From: Bradyrhizobium arachidis
Lineage (GTDB): Bacteria > Pseudomonadota > Alphaproteobacteria > Rhizobiales > Xanthobacteraceae
Direction: 5' to 3'
NCBI RefSeq assembly: GCF_024758505.1
Contig: NZ_CP077970.1
Coordinates: forward strand, 62,001 to 126,000
Length of the DNA: 64,000 nt
In this document: in pieces, positions 36,367-45,080 of the stretch
Numbering within the stretch: position 1 is the stretch's first letter
Layout of the letters: each line of letters begins with the position of its first letter
The notes under the pieces: generated by a model
Told to the model about the DNA's origin: nothing
The model's input: only the letters and a program-made list of their open reading frames with translations
Databases searched by the model: none
Translations under genes and position numbers: made by a program

Positions 36367-37455
36367 TCACGCGTCCGGCAGCGCAAACACCGCACATGGC
36401 GATGCGATCCCGCGCAGCGCATGCGTTCCGAGATCAATCAACTGCGCGTCGGTCTCGGCGGCGAGCGCGCCTGAGACGAGCACGGTCTTGCCGAGCGGCC
36501 GGCACAATCCCTCGAGCCGGCTTGCCAGATTGACGGCGGATCCGATCGCGGTGAAGTCCAGGCGGTTGGCGGCGCCGATATTGCCCCAGAGCATTTCGCC
36601 GAGATGCAGCGCCGCACCGAAGGACAAAAGCGGCAGCCCCTGCCGATGACGCTCCTCGTTCAGATGCGCCATGCCGGCTTGCGCAGCGGCCGCCGCGCGC
36701 AAGGCTGCCTGGCAGGCACGACGCGGCGGCTCATCGACTACCGGAAAGATCGCAAGCACGCCGTCACCGATGAATTTCAAGACCTCGCCGCCGAAGGCGT
36801 GAACCGCACCGGCGATGCGGTCGAACCAGGCGTCGAGTGCCGCGATGACGGCGGCAGGCGGGTTGCTTTCCGACAGCGCCGTAAAGCTGCGCAGATCGGC
36901 ATAGAGCAGCGCGGCCTGAATGGTCTCGCCGAGGTCGCGGCGCAGAGGTGCTGCCAGCACGCGCGCGGCACTGCGCCGGCCGAGATAGGCTTCGAGCGTT
37001 GCAAACAGCGTGGCACGCGCGGCGAGGACGGCCAAGGGTGCAGCGGCGAAACGCGCGGCTTGCTTCAATTCGTCGATCTCGTCCGACGTGAAGGCACGTG
37101 GTCCGATCCAGCCGAGCGACGGGCCATCTTGCCGCGCCCCGATCACGTCTTCGTGCACGATGCCGCCTGCGATATCGCCGAGCCAGCGGCGGCCGGCATC
37201 ACCGGGCGCTTGCGGCGCAAACGCTGCTGCGCCCGAGGCAAAGCCCAGAGCTTCGATGACCGCGCCGCTGTCGGCGCGCCACAGCCAGGTTCGTCGCGCG
37301 ATCAGGGGATGCGGCACGTCGAGGGTCAGCGCACCGGCTGCGAGCGGCAGTCCGTCCGCGACCAGATGCGCACCAAGTTCCGCGAGCAGACGGTCCGCGC
37401 TCCCGGTCTCCGCTCCGGAATCGACGAGCCAGGCGAGCGTGGAGGAAAGTTTCAT
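36367..37455 (-). CDS. Class III adenylate/guanylate cyclase
   Basis: 362 residues from the ATG at 37455. The N-terminal half is a divergent, possibly sensory domain. The cyclase domain (about 175-350) has metal aspartates in LYADLRSFT and FIGDGVLAIF, a lysine in LKFIGD suited to adenine, and transition-state residues in AIGSAVNLASRLE. No transmembrane segment. It is the second complete cyclase of the window and is convergent with the EVE gene. Confidence 0.9.
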   Translation of the reverse strand: MKLSSTLAWLVDSGAETGSADRLLAELGAHLVADGLPLAAGALTLDVPHPLIARRTWLWRADSGAVIEALGFASGAAAFAPQAPGDAGRRWLGDIAGGIVHEDVIGARQDGPSLGWIGPRAFTSDEIDELKQAARFAAAPLAVLAARATLFATLEAYLGRRSAARVLAAPLRRDLGETIQAALLYADLRSFTALSESNPPAAVIAALDAWFDRIAGAVHAFGGEVLKFIGDGVLAIFPVVDEPPRRACQAALRAAAAAQAGMAHLNEERHRQGLPLLSFGAALHLGEMLWGNIGAANRLDFTAIGSAVNLASRLEGLCRPLGKTVLVSGALAAETDAQLIDLGTHALRGIASPCAVFALPDA

Positions 37456-37557
37456 GACGCGATCATGGCGTCCGCCCGCCCTCTTTGTCACGGCCTATCC
37501 TTGACGATACGGGTTGGCGCCGCCATCTCCGAGAGCGCAACGGAGAACGCAGCTGCA

Positions 37558-38016
37558 ATGACCGAGCCGTTCATAGTTCGACGCGAAACCCAGATCGCGG
37601 CCCCGCGTGCCACCGTTTTTGCTTTCCTGACGGATCCCGACAAGATTTTGAGCTGGATGGGCACCGAGGCGACGATGGAGCCGCACCCCGACGGGCTCTA
37701 TCTGCTGAAGGGCATCGGCCCGCGCAGCGGCGTGGCCCGCGGCGCATTCCGCGAGGTCGTGCCGGTGCATCGTCTGGCCTACACCTTCGGCTGGGACGGC
37801 GGCCAGGAAGTGCCGCCCGGCTCCAGCCTGGTCGAGATCGATCTCTTTGAGCGCGACGGCGGCACCTTGCTGTGCATGACCCATAGCGGCCTGCCCAACG
37901 AAGCGCAGTGCATCAGCCACAGCAAAGGTTGGGCACATTATCTGGGACGGCTGACGAGCGCAGCCGCCGGCCGCAATCCGGGCCCCGACAAGGGCCTGCC
38001 GAACGAGAAGATGTAA
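37558..38016 (+). CDS. SRPBCC (AHSA1/START-like) family protein
   Basis: 152 residues. The sequence shows the AHSA1-type pattern: IAAPRATVFAFLTDPDKI at the start, followed by GAFREVVPVHRLAYTFGW and a C-terminal helix (HYLGRLTSAA). Such helix-grip proteins bind hydrophobic ligands or act as stress-related co-chaperones. Divergent from the cyclase with 102 bases between. Start supported by GGAG 12 bases upstream. Confidence 0.88.
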   Translation: MTEPFIVRRETQIAAPRATVFAFLTDPDKILSWMGTEATMEPHPDGLYLLKGIGPRSGVARGAFREVVPVHRLAYTFGWDGGQEVPPGSSLVEIDLFERDGGTLLCMTHSGLPNEAQCISHSKGWAHYLGRLTSAAAGRNPGPDKGLPNEKM

Positions 38017-38020
38017 GCTA

Positions 38021-38069
38021 GAGCATGATCCGGAAAAGTGTGAAGCGACTTTCCGAAAAGGTCATGCTC
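38021..38069. repeat. Intergenic inverted repeat, GAGCATGATCCGGAAAAGTG family
   Basis: GAGCATGA and TCATGCTC arms enclose GAAAAGTGTGAAGCGACTTTCCG. It lies between the convergent SRPBCC and topoisomerase genes and has the form of a short dispersed element. Confidence 0.75.
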
Positions 38070-38080
38070 AAACTAAAGAC

Positions 38081-39250
38081 CTAAACCGCTGCCGTTGCCA
38101 CGACCTGCGCCAGAAGCTGCTCGCGTCGCGCCTGCGAGCGCTGGCCCTTCATGGTCGCGGCAAAGCGCTCGAGGATGCCGTCCTCGAAGGCCGTGACGAT
38201 GGTGTCGTGCACGTAGCTCTTGCGGCAGATCGCCGGCGTGTTGGAGAGCTTGTCGGCCGCGGCGCGGATCGCATCCAGCACCTGCTTCTTGCGGCCGCGC
38301 TGACTGGTGGCCGGCGTGATCCGCGACAGCGATTCAACCACCACCGCCGATGCCATCAGCGTGCGAAAATCCTTCAGCGAAATCTTGATGCCGGCGATCT
38401 CGCGCAAAAACGCGTTCACCTGCGTGGTGTTCACCGCGCGCACGATGCCGTTCGCGTCGCGATACTGGAACATGCGCTTGCCCGGCACGCCGCGCAGAAT
38501 GCCGATGGCGCGCACGAGCTTGGCTGCGTCGCACTCCTTCCGCACGGCCTTGCCGCCCTTGGCCTTGAACGTCAGCACGAAGCAATCGTCCTCCAGCGTG
38601 ACGTTGGACTTGAGCAGCGTGGTGGCGCCGCGGGTGCCGTTGAGGCGCGCATAGGATTCATTACCCGGACGGATCGCGGTGCGAGCGATCAGCTCGATCA
38701 CCGCCGAAAGCGCGAATTCGCGCGTCGGCTCGTCGCCGGACAGGAACGCCGAAACCTTGCGCCGGATTTTTGGCAGCGCGCCGACGAGCTTCTCCAGGCG
38801 ATGCGCCTTGCGCTGCTCGCGGACCTTTTCCCAGTCGGCGTGATAGCGATATTGCAGCCGGCCTGCGGCATCGCGACCCACGGCCTGGAGATGCGAGCTG
38901 GGATCGGCCGAATAGCGCACCTCGCGATAGGCCGGCGGAACCGCCATGGCGTGCAGACGGCGGATGGTCCGGGCGTCGCGGATGTGCGCGCCGTTGGGGC
39001 GGACGAAGGAATAGCCCTTGCCGCGCCTGATGCGGCGGATGGTCAGCTCGTTCTGGTCGCCGAGGCGCAGCCCCAGCTCCCGGGCGAGGGCTTCCACCGT
39101 GGCCGGAGGGGTGGCGTCGTAGGTCTTTTTCGGGCTGGGGCGACGAAAAGGGGCCGGTTTGGGCCATTGTCCGAGCGCCTTTGCCAGCGCAATAGCGGCG
39201 GGATCGGCCGAAGCGGGCTGAAGAGCCCCCAAATTCTGCTGATCCATCAT
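38081..39250 (-). CDS. DNA topoisomerase IB (poxvirus/eukaryotic type)
   Basis: 389 residues, close to other bacterial topoisomerase IB proteins. The N-terminal DNA-binding part contains RRIRRGKGYSFVRPNG; the catalytic core carries arginine and lysine residues around RPGNESYARLNGTRGATTLL and FKAKGGKAVRK; the active-site tyrosine is in SNTPAICRKSYVHD. It relaxes supercoils through a 3-prime phosphotyrosyl intermediate. The enzyme is optional in bacteria but frequent in rhizobia. Confidence 0.93.
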   Translation of the reverse strand: MMDQQNLGALQPASADPAAIALAKALGQWPKPAPFRRPSPKKTYDATPPATVEALARELGLRLGDQNELTIRRIRRGKGYSFVRPNGAHIRDARTIRRLHAMAVPPAYREVRYSADPSSHLQAVGRDAAGRLQYRYHADWEKVREQRKAHRLEKLVGALPKIRRKVSAFLSGDEPTREFALSAVIELIARTAIRPGNESYARLNGTRGATTLLKSNVTLEDDCFVLTFKAKGGKAVRKECDAAKLVRAIGILRGVPGKRMFQYRDANGIVRAVNTTQVNAFLREIAGIKISLKDFRTLMASAVVVESLSRITPATSQRGRKKQVLDAIRAAADKLSNTPAICRKSYVHDTIVTAFEDGILERFAATMKGQRSQARREQLLAQVVATAAV

Positions 39251-39654
39251 AGTCTTACGCCTTAGCTCCGCCTGTTACCCGTCAATGCCGTTGTTTTGGC
39301 TTTTGTTCCCGCCGGGCTTCGTTGAACCCGGTTTGGCCATTTAGGGGCTTCCGAACCGCATTGCGAGTCCCGAATCGGTGACATACGGTTTCTAAATACC
39401 GCCGCTGGCCGCATAGGGGGTTTGCAGCGGCGCTTCCCGATATCTCGGTAAAGAGCCCAGCCTCTCGCGCCAAGCCAGTCTCCGCCCCTGTTTCAGATTT
39501 GCGACAGGCCTCGCGCGCAGCTTGATCCTGCGCATGGTGGCGTGCCCGCCGAAGGTCCAGCTTGTCCTCCTTGTCGGGTGCGGTTAGCCCGACGCATACT
39601 CACGTCAATGATGATGTCGGCGTTGCGTTAAGCTTGCCGCATGTGGAGGGAAAC
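39251..39654. other. 404-bp intergenic region before acs
   Basis: No coding sequence supported. It holds the divergent control regions of topoisomerase IB and acs. Hairpins are visible near 39313-39332 (CCGGG/CCCGG) and at 39573-39593 (GTCGGG/CCCGAC), the latter inside the likely acs leader. I recognise no riboswitch class. Confidence 0.6.
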
Positions 39655-41607
39655 ATGTCCGAGAAGATCTACGATGTGCCGGCTGAGTGGGCGAAGCGCG
39701 CCTGGGTGGACCAGGGCAAGTACAAGGACATGTACGCCCGCTCGATCTCGGACCCGAACGGCTTCTGGGCCGAGCAGGCCAAGCGCATCGACTGGATGAA
39801 GGCGCCCCACAAGATCGAGAACGTCTCCTTCGCGCCGGGCAACGTCTCCATCAAATGGTTCGAGGACGGCGTCCTCAACGTCGCCTGGAACTGTATCGAC
39901 CGGCATCTTCACAGCCGAGCAAATCAAACCGCAATCATCTGGGAGGGCGACGATCCCTCGCAATCCCGGCACATCACCTACAAGGAACTGCACGACGAAG
40001 TGTGCCGGATGGCCAACATCCTGCGCACGCGCAACGTCAAGAAGGGCGACCGCGTCACCATCTATCTGCCGATGATCCCGGAAGCGGCCTACGCGATGCT
40101 CGCCTGCGCGCGGATCGGCGCCATCCACTCCGTGGTGTTCGCGGGCTTCTCGCCGGACAGCCTCGCGCAGCGCATCAACGACTGCAAATCCAAGGTGATC
40201 ATCACCGCCGACGAAGGCCTGCGCGGCGGCAAGAAGGTGCCGCTGAAGGCCAATGTCGACGCGGCGCTTGCCAAGGCCGACGGCGTCGACTGGGTCGTCG
40301 TGGTGAAGCGCACCGGCGGCAAGATCGACATGAACCCGTCGCGCGACCTCTGGTATCACGAGGCGGCCGCGATGGTGACGACGGAATGCCCCGCCGAGCA
40401 CATGCACGCCGAGGACCCGCTGTTCATCCTCTACACGTCGGGCTCGACCGGCACACCGAAGGGCGTGCTGCACACCTCCGGCGGCTATCTCGTCTATGCC
40501 TCGATGACGCATCAATACGTCTTCGACTATCACGATGGCGACATCTACTGGTGCACCGCCGACGTCGGCTGGGTGACCGGCCACAGCTATATTCTCTATG
40601 GGCCGCTCGCCAACGGCGCGACCACGCTGATGTTCGAAGGCGTGCCGAACTATCCGGACAATTCCCGGTTCTGGCAGGTCATCGACAAGCACAAGGTCAA
40701 CATCTTCTACACCGCGCCGACCGCGATCCGCGCGCTGATGCAGGGCGGCGACGAGCCCGTGAAGAAGACCTCGCGCGCCTCGCTCCGCCTGCTCGGCTCG
40801 GTCGGCGAGCCCATCAATCCGGAAGCCTGGGAATGGTATCACCGCGTGGTCGGCGAGGACCGCTGCCCGATCGTCGACACCTGGTGGCAGACCGAAACCG
40901 GCGGCATCCTGATCACGCCGCTGCCGGGCGCAACCAAACTGAAGCCGGGTTCGGCGACACTGCCGTTCTTCGGCGTCGTGCCTGAAATCGTCGACGCCGA
41001 CGGCAAGGTGCTGGATGGCGAGACGTCAGGCAATCTCTGCCTCACCCGGTCCTGGCCGGGTATGATGCGCACGGTGTATGGCGACCACGCCCGCTTCGAG
41101 CAGACCTATTTCTCGACCTACAAGGGCAAGTATTTTACCGGCGACGGCTGCCGCCGCGATGCCGACGGCTATTACTGGATCACCGGCCGCGTCGACGACG
41201 TCATCAACGTCTCCGGCCACCGCATGGGCACGGCCGAGGTCGAGAGCGCGCTGGTCGCACATGAGAAGGTCTCGGAAGCCGCCGTCGTCGGCTTCCCGCA
41301 CGACATCAAGGGCCAGGGCATCTACGCCTATGTGACCCTGATGGCCGGCGTTGAGCCAACCGAGGATCTGCGCAAGGAGCTCGTGACCTGGGTGCGCAAG
41401 GAGATCGGCCCGATCGCCTCGCCCGACCAGATCCAGTTCGCGCCGGGCCTGCCAAAGACCCGCTCCGGCAAGATCATGCGCCGCATCCTGCGCAAGATCG
41501 CCGAGGACGAGCCGGGCAGCCTGGGCGACACCTCGACGCTGGCCGATCCCGCCGTGGTCGACGACCTCGTCAAGAACCGGCAGAACAAGAAGAACGCGTC
41601 GGCTTGA
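39655..41607 (+). CDS. acs: Acetyl-CoA synthetase (AMP-forming)
   Basis: 650 residues, the normal length. The ATG at 39655 follows GGAGGG. Adenylate-forming motifs include [15 protein letters not shown], the [11 protein letters not shown] core and [14 protein letters not shown]; the C-terminal catalytic lysine is in [10 protein letters not shown], a known acetylation control site in the family. It activates acetate to acetyl-CoA, needed for growth on acetate and for scavenging. Monocistronic, with a long upstream region. Confidence 0.97.
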   Translation: MSEKIYDVPAEWAKRAWVDQGKYKDMYARSISDPNGFWAEQAKRIDWMKAPHKIENVSFAPGNVSIKWFEDGVLNVAWNCIDRHLHSRANQTAIIWEGDDPSQSRHITYKELHDEVCRMANILRTRNVKKGDRVTIYLPMIPEAAYAMLACARIGAIHSVVFAGFSPDSLAQRINDCKSKVIITADEGLRGGKKVPLKANVDAALAKADGVDWVVVVKRTGGKIDMNPSRDLWYHEAAAMVTTECPAEHMHAEDPLFILYTSGSTGTPKGVLHTSGGYLVYASMTHQYVFDYHDGDIYWCTADVGWVTGHSYILYGPLANGATTLMFEGVPNYPDNSRFWQVIDKHKVNIFYTAPTAIRALMQGGDEPVKKTSRASLRLLGSVGEPINPEAWEWYHRVVGEDRCPIVDTWWQTETGGILITPLPGATKLKPGSATLPFFGVVPEIVDADGKVLDGETSGNLCLTRSWPGMMRTVYGDHARFEQTYFSTYKGKYFTGDGCRRDADGYYWITGRVDDVINVSGHRMGTAEVESALVAHEKVSEAAVVGFPHDIKGQGIYAYVTLMAGVEPTEDLRKELVTWVRKEIGPIASPDQIQFAPGLPKTRSGKIMRRILRKIAEDEPGSLGDTSTLADPAVVDDLVKNRQNKKNASA

Positions 41608-41615
41608 TTTGCAGC

Positions 41616-41698
41616 CGTCATTCCGGGGCGATGCGCAAGCATCGAACCCGGAATCTCGAGATTCCGGGTTCGCGACTTCGTCGCGCCCCGGAATGACG
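41616..41698. repeat. Intergenic palindromic repeat, CGTCATTCC family
   Basis: Opens CGTCATTCCGGGGCGATGCG and closes with CGCCCCGGAATGACG; inner palindrome CCGGAATCTCGAGATTCCGG. Confidence 0.85.
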
Positions 41699-41853
41699 AT
41701 CCAAAATTTGCACCCTCACGCACTTGTCAGGGGCGCCTCCCGCGCCGCCTGCCGTTTCCGGCCGAGTGTTGTTTTCAGGTCATTTACTTTAATTCGAACA
41801 TTTCCTTTGTTCCCCGCCGTAAGGTAGGCCCCACACCGGACGTGGAAACCATC

Positions 41854-41875
41854 CGGTTAAGACACGCGGTTAAGA
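41854..41875. repeat. Tandem CGGTTAAGA direct repeat
   Basis: CGGTTAAGA occurs at 41854-41862 and 41867-41875, a 13-base period. It precedes the L,D-transpeptidase ATG by about 92 bases. TTAA spacing is 9, not the 7 expected for CtrA, so the binding factor is unclear. Confidence 0.35.
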
Positions 41876-41967
41876 ATGCGTGGGTGAGAGGCCGGCAGGA
41901 CCCGGTTCAGGCGGTCTGCGCGACGATTTGAGGCCCCGCGAGGGGCGGCTGGGAAGTGGAGCAGATT

Positions 41968-42483
41968 ATGTCGATGAGGATTGCGGTGGCATTGGCCGCC
42001 ACCATCGGGGCGGGGGTCTTGATGTCGACGGCGGCCGAGGCGCGGCCGGAAATGGTGGGGATGCGCTCGGCCGAGTATTCGCCAGGCACCATCGTGGTCC
42101 GGACCAATGAACGCCGGCTCTATCTCATTCTCGATACCGATCATGCCGTGCGTTATCCGGTCGGCGTCGGCAAGTCCGGCAAGCAATGGGCCGGCACCAC
42201 CCGCGTCGACGGCAAATACCGCAACCCGGCCTGGTCGCCGCCCGCCGAGGTGAAGCGCGACAAGCCGAGCATTCCCGACGTGATCCCCGGCGGCTCGCCG
42301 CGCAACCCGATGGGCGTTGCGGCAATGACGCTCGCCGGCGGCGAATATGCGATTCACGGCACCAACGTCCCGGGCTCGGTCGGCGGCTTCGTCTCCTATG
42401 GCTGCATCCGCATGCTCAACGACGACATCACCGATCTCTATTCGCGCGTGTCGGTCGGCACGACCGTGGTCGTGACGCGCTGA
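41968..42483 (+). CDS. L,D-transpeptidase (YkuD family)
   Basis: 171 residues from the ATG at 41968; GGGAAGTGGAG lies upstream. A signal peptide (MRIAVALAATIGAGVLMSTA) sends it to the periplasm. The catalytic region IHGTN and SYGCIRM carries the nucleophile cysteine; many family members have SHGC at this place. Enzymes of this family form 3-3 peptidoglycan cross-links or attach lipoproteins to the wall. Short YkuD-only form without LysM or PG-binding domain. A strong terminator follows. Confidence 0.9.
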   Translation: MSMRIAVALAATIGAGVLMSTAAEARPEMVGMRSAEYSPGTIVVRTNERRLYLILDTDHAVRYPVGVGKSGKQWAGTTRVDGKYRNPAWSPPAEVKRDKPSIPDVIPGGSPRNPMGVAAMTLAGGEYAIHGTNVPGSVGGFVSYGCIRMLNDDITDLYSRVSVGTTVVVTR

Positions 42484-42508
42484 CAGCTCCGATCAGGTTG
42501 AGGGAGAA

Positions 42509-42535
42509 AAGCCGCGTTGCGACGCGGCTTTTTTA
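42509..42535. terminator. Intrinsic terminator
   Basis: AAGCCGCGT and ACGCGGCTT form a 9-bp stem around TGCG, followed by a T-run on the plus strand and an A-rich flank that gives T-rich sequence on the other strand. It can end both the L,D-transpeptidase and the convergent nuclease gene, overlapping the latter's stop codon. Confidence 0.85.
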
Positions 42536-43141
42536 TTGCCAGAAGCGCCAGCCTCGCGCGCACCAGCCGTCGCGATGGCCGCCATTGTAGCTGCGGACAT
42601 GGCCGCTTGCGAGAAGCGCCGCCGACACGCTTGCGGTGCGTTTGGTCGCGACATCGGCGACGACGCGGCCTTCATATTTGTCCGGTCCGATGTTGTAGAT
42701 GGTAACGCCGCCCTGGCCGAGCAGCGCGCGCAGCGCGTCGGTCGCGGCCTCGGCCTTCGTCAGTTCGTCCTGGCAGGACGCCTTCAATTCAGGCGCGTCG
42801 ATGCCGCGCAGGCGAACCCGCGTCACGAGATCGCGCCCCTCGCGTTGATGCACGCGCGCAAGAAAGGTGTCGCCATCGATGGTGCGGATGACGTCCACGG
42901 CCTGGCGCGTGTCCGGATTGCCGGCGTGCTGCAGGACGATTGCGGCATCCTGCGCCCGGACGTCGTCCGACCGCGACAACGGCCAGTTCAGCCCATGCCG
43001 AAAGGTCAGCACCACCGCGAACGCAATGCCGACCACAAACATCCACGGCAGCAGCCCTGCGAAACGGCGGCCGAACGGCGAACCGCGAAACGACGACCGA
43101 TACGGATTGGGTCGATGCGGGATCTGATCTTGGGGGGACAT
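42533..43141 (-). CDS. Thermonuclease (SNase-like) family protein
   Basis: 202 residues with a single N-terminal membrane segment (about 32-48). The SNase fold shows VIRTIDGDTFLARV and RVRLRGIDAPELKA, which carry the calcium-binding aspartates and catalytic arginine of staphylococcal nuclease, and a later GPDKYEGRVVADV. It is probably an envelope-anchored nuclease facing the periplasm. Substrate preference unknown. Confidence 0.88.
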   Translation of the reverse strand: MSPQDQIPHRPNPYRSSFRGSPFGRRFAGLLPWMFVVGIAFAVVLTFRHGLNWPLSRSDDVRAQDAAIVLQHAGNPDTRQAVDVIRTIDGDTFLARVHQREGRDLVTRVRLRGIDAPELKASCQDELTKAEAATDALRALLGQGGVTIYNIGPDKYEGRVVADVATKRTASVSAALLASGHVRSYNGGHRDGWCARGWRFWQ

Positions 43142-43202
43142 CAGCCGACGCTGGACTGAGTCGGGCGAGCCGGCAAGGGAAGGTCAAGAGACGGCCTGGA
43201 CT

Positions 43203-43415
43203 TTAGAAGTCCGAGGCGATGCCTTTGCGTTCCCAGTCGCCGTAGCGCGTGGGCTCCGGCCCTTTCGGACCCTGCATTTCCTTCGGCCGCGCCTTGTCTC
43301 GAGCCTCGGCTTCGGCCGCCGCGGCGGCCTGCCGGCGCGCCTCCGCCTCGGCCAGCGCCCGCTGGGCGGCCGGAGGCAAGGATTTCCGTTCCGGTGAAGA
43401 AGAATTGTCGCTCAT
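43203..43415 (-). CDS. DUF1674 / succinate dehydrogenase assembly factor 4-like protein
   Basis: 70 residues from the ATG at 43415. The C-terminal signature GPEPTRYGDWERKGIASDF defines the DUF1674/SdhAF4 family, which helps flavinate or protect SdhA in mitochondria and alphaproteobacteria. The N-terminal half is a charged, alanine-rich helix. The sdh genes are not in this window. Confidence 0.9.
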   Translation of the reverse strand: MSDNSSSPERKSLPPAAQRALAEAEARRQAAAAAEAEARDKARPKEMQGPKGPEPTRYGDWERKGIASDF

Positions 43416-43616
43416 CAAGAGGCTCTTTACCCCAGGACCGCGCCCCGCGCGATCCCCCAAGAGGTCGTCCAAAAGATCGTCCACGACGGTCGTCACGATC
43501 GGATGAAAAAACCAGAGGCGATTCTTACATTTGGCATATTCGCATGCCACTGATGCGGATCATCAGGCATGCGCCCTAGCGGCGGAACTGCCGCTCGCTC
43601 AGAACCTTACTTCCGC

Positions 43617-44963
43617 ATGCCGTCTCAACGTTTCGCTCCCCCGACTGAAGTGCCTGGTCTCGCGGCACGACGTATCGCCGCCGACATCGTCGATGGTGTC
43701 CTGCACAAGCACCGCACGCTCGACGACCAACTCGACGGTGCCGGTGCCCATCCCGGACTGAAGACGCTGGCCGATCGCGACCGTGCGCTGATGCGCCGCC
43801 TGGTCGCGACCATTTTGCGCAAGCTCGGCACGCTCGGCCACGTGCTGTCGCGACTGCTCGACAAGGGCATTCCCTCCGACGCACCGCGCGCGCAGAGCGC
43901 GCTTCTCATCGGCGCCGCGCAGATCCTCTGGATGGATGTTCCCGATCACGCCGCGGTCGATCTCTCGGTCCGCCTCGTGCAATCCGATCGCCGCGCGGCG
44001 CGCTATGCCGGTCTCGTCAACGCCGTGCTGCGGCGCTGCGCGCGCGAGGGCAAGGCGCTGGTGGAAGAGGTCGCCACGCAATCGCTCGACATGCCGCCAT
44101 GGCTGCTGGCGCGCTGGACCGCGCATTATGGCGAGGCCTCCGCACGCGACATGGCGCTGGCGCTCGGCCACGAACCCTCGCTCGATCTCACGGTGAAGTC
44201 CGACGCCGCGCAATGGGCGAGCCGGCTGCATGGCGAGGTGTTGCCTACGGGGTCGGTACGCACGCTGCTGCACGGCTCGGTGACCATGTTGCCCGGATTC
44301 GGCGACGGCCAATGGTGGGTGCAGGACGCCGCCGCCGCATTGCCCGCGCGTCTGTTCGGCGACATCGCCGGCAAATCCATCGCCGACCTCTGCGCGGCAC
44401 CCGGCGGCAAGACGGCGCAGCTGGCGCAGGCCGGCGCCAAAGTCACCGCCATCGACCGTTCGCCGGCCCGTGTCGCGCGGCTGCGCGAAAATCTCGCGCG
44501 CCTGACGCTCCAGGCGGAGACCGTGGTCGCTGATGCCGTGGAATGGCAGGGGCCCGCCGAAGGGTTCGACGGCATTTTGATCGACGCCCCCTGCACCTCG
44601 ACCGGCACGATTCGCCGCCACCCCGACGTCGCCTGGCTGCGGCAGGAATCCGACATCGCGTCGTTGGCCGCGCTCCAGCAGCGGCTGCTGCGAAAATCCG
44701 TCACGCTGCTCAAGTCGGGCGGCATGCTGATCTACTGCACCTGCTCCCTGGAACCCGAGGAGGGCGAGCAGGCGATATCAGCGCTGCTCGCCGCGGAGCC
44801 CGCGCTGCGCCGCGTCCCGATCGCCGCGTCCGAGGTCGCAGGCCTTTCCGAGATCATCACCGCCGACGGCGACCTGCGTACCCTGCCCTGCCATCTGCCG
44901 CATGCCGACCCGAGGCTCGGCGGGCTCGACGGATTTTTCGCCGCCCGGCTCGTTAAATCCTGA
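43617..44963 (+). CDS. rsmB: RsmB/NOP-family rRNA (cytosine-5) methyltransferase
   Basis: 448 residues from the ATG at 43617; the open frame begins at 43569. An N-terminal NusB-like helical domain (about 10-140) is followed by the SAM-dependent methyltransferase: CAAPGGKTAQLA (motif I), DAPCTSTG (motif IV, with one catalytic cysteine) and YCTCSLEPEEGE (motif VI, the second). It methylates C967 of 16S rRNA in E. coli. The neighbours heparinase-like and purH are a common rhizobial order. Confidence 0.92.
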   Translation: MPSQRFAPPTEVPGLAARRIAADIVDGVLHKHRTLDDQLDGAGAHPGLKTLADRDRALMRRLVATILRKLGTLGHVLSRLLDKGIPSDAPRAQSALLIGAAQILWMDVPDHAAVDLSVRLVQSDRRAARYAGLVNAVLRRCAREGKALVEEVATQSLDMPPWLLARWTAHYGEASARDMALALGHEPSLDLTVKSDAAQWASRLHGEVLPTGSVRTLLHGSVTMLPGFGDGQWWVQDAAAALPARLFGDIAGKSIADLCAAPGGKTAQLAQAGAKVTAIDRSPARVARLRENLARLTLQAETVVADAVEWQGPAEGFDGILIDAPCTSTGTIRRHPDVAWLRQESDIASLAALQQRLLRKSVTLLKSGGMLIYCTCSLEPEEGEQAISALLAAEPALRRVPIAASEVAGLSEIITADGDLRTLPCHLPHADPRLGGLDGFFAARLVKS

Positions 44964-45080
44964 TTTTGCACCGGATTTTGCTCCCCCGACACTGATTCGC
45001 GCGGTTTCAAGGTGGTGTCTTGCGGCCGATTTTGGGATTAAAAGGATTCGTCGGAATCCTCTCCCCCTTCAAGGCAAGGC

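Larger units (their letters stand above)
41608..41967. other. 360-bp intergenic region between acs and the L,D-transpeptidase
   Basis: Contains the palindromic repeat at 41616-41698 and two CGGTTAAGA direct repeats at 41854-41875. The rest shows no coding sequence or known RNA motif. An AT-richer stretch (41780-41815) may hold the promoter of the L,D-transpeptidase. Confidence 0.5.

Noticed and set aside
39251..39654. Riboswitch or small RNA before acs
   Set aside because: Only short hairpins are visible; no conserved motif of a known class and no clear terminator.
41854..41875. CtrA site before the L,D-transpeptidase
   Set aside because: TTAA elements are 9 bases apart rather than 7.
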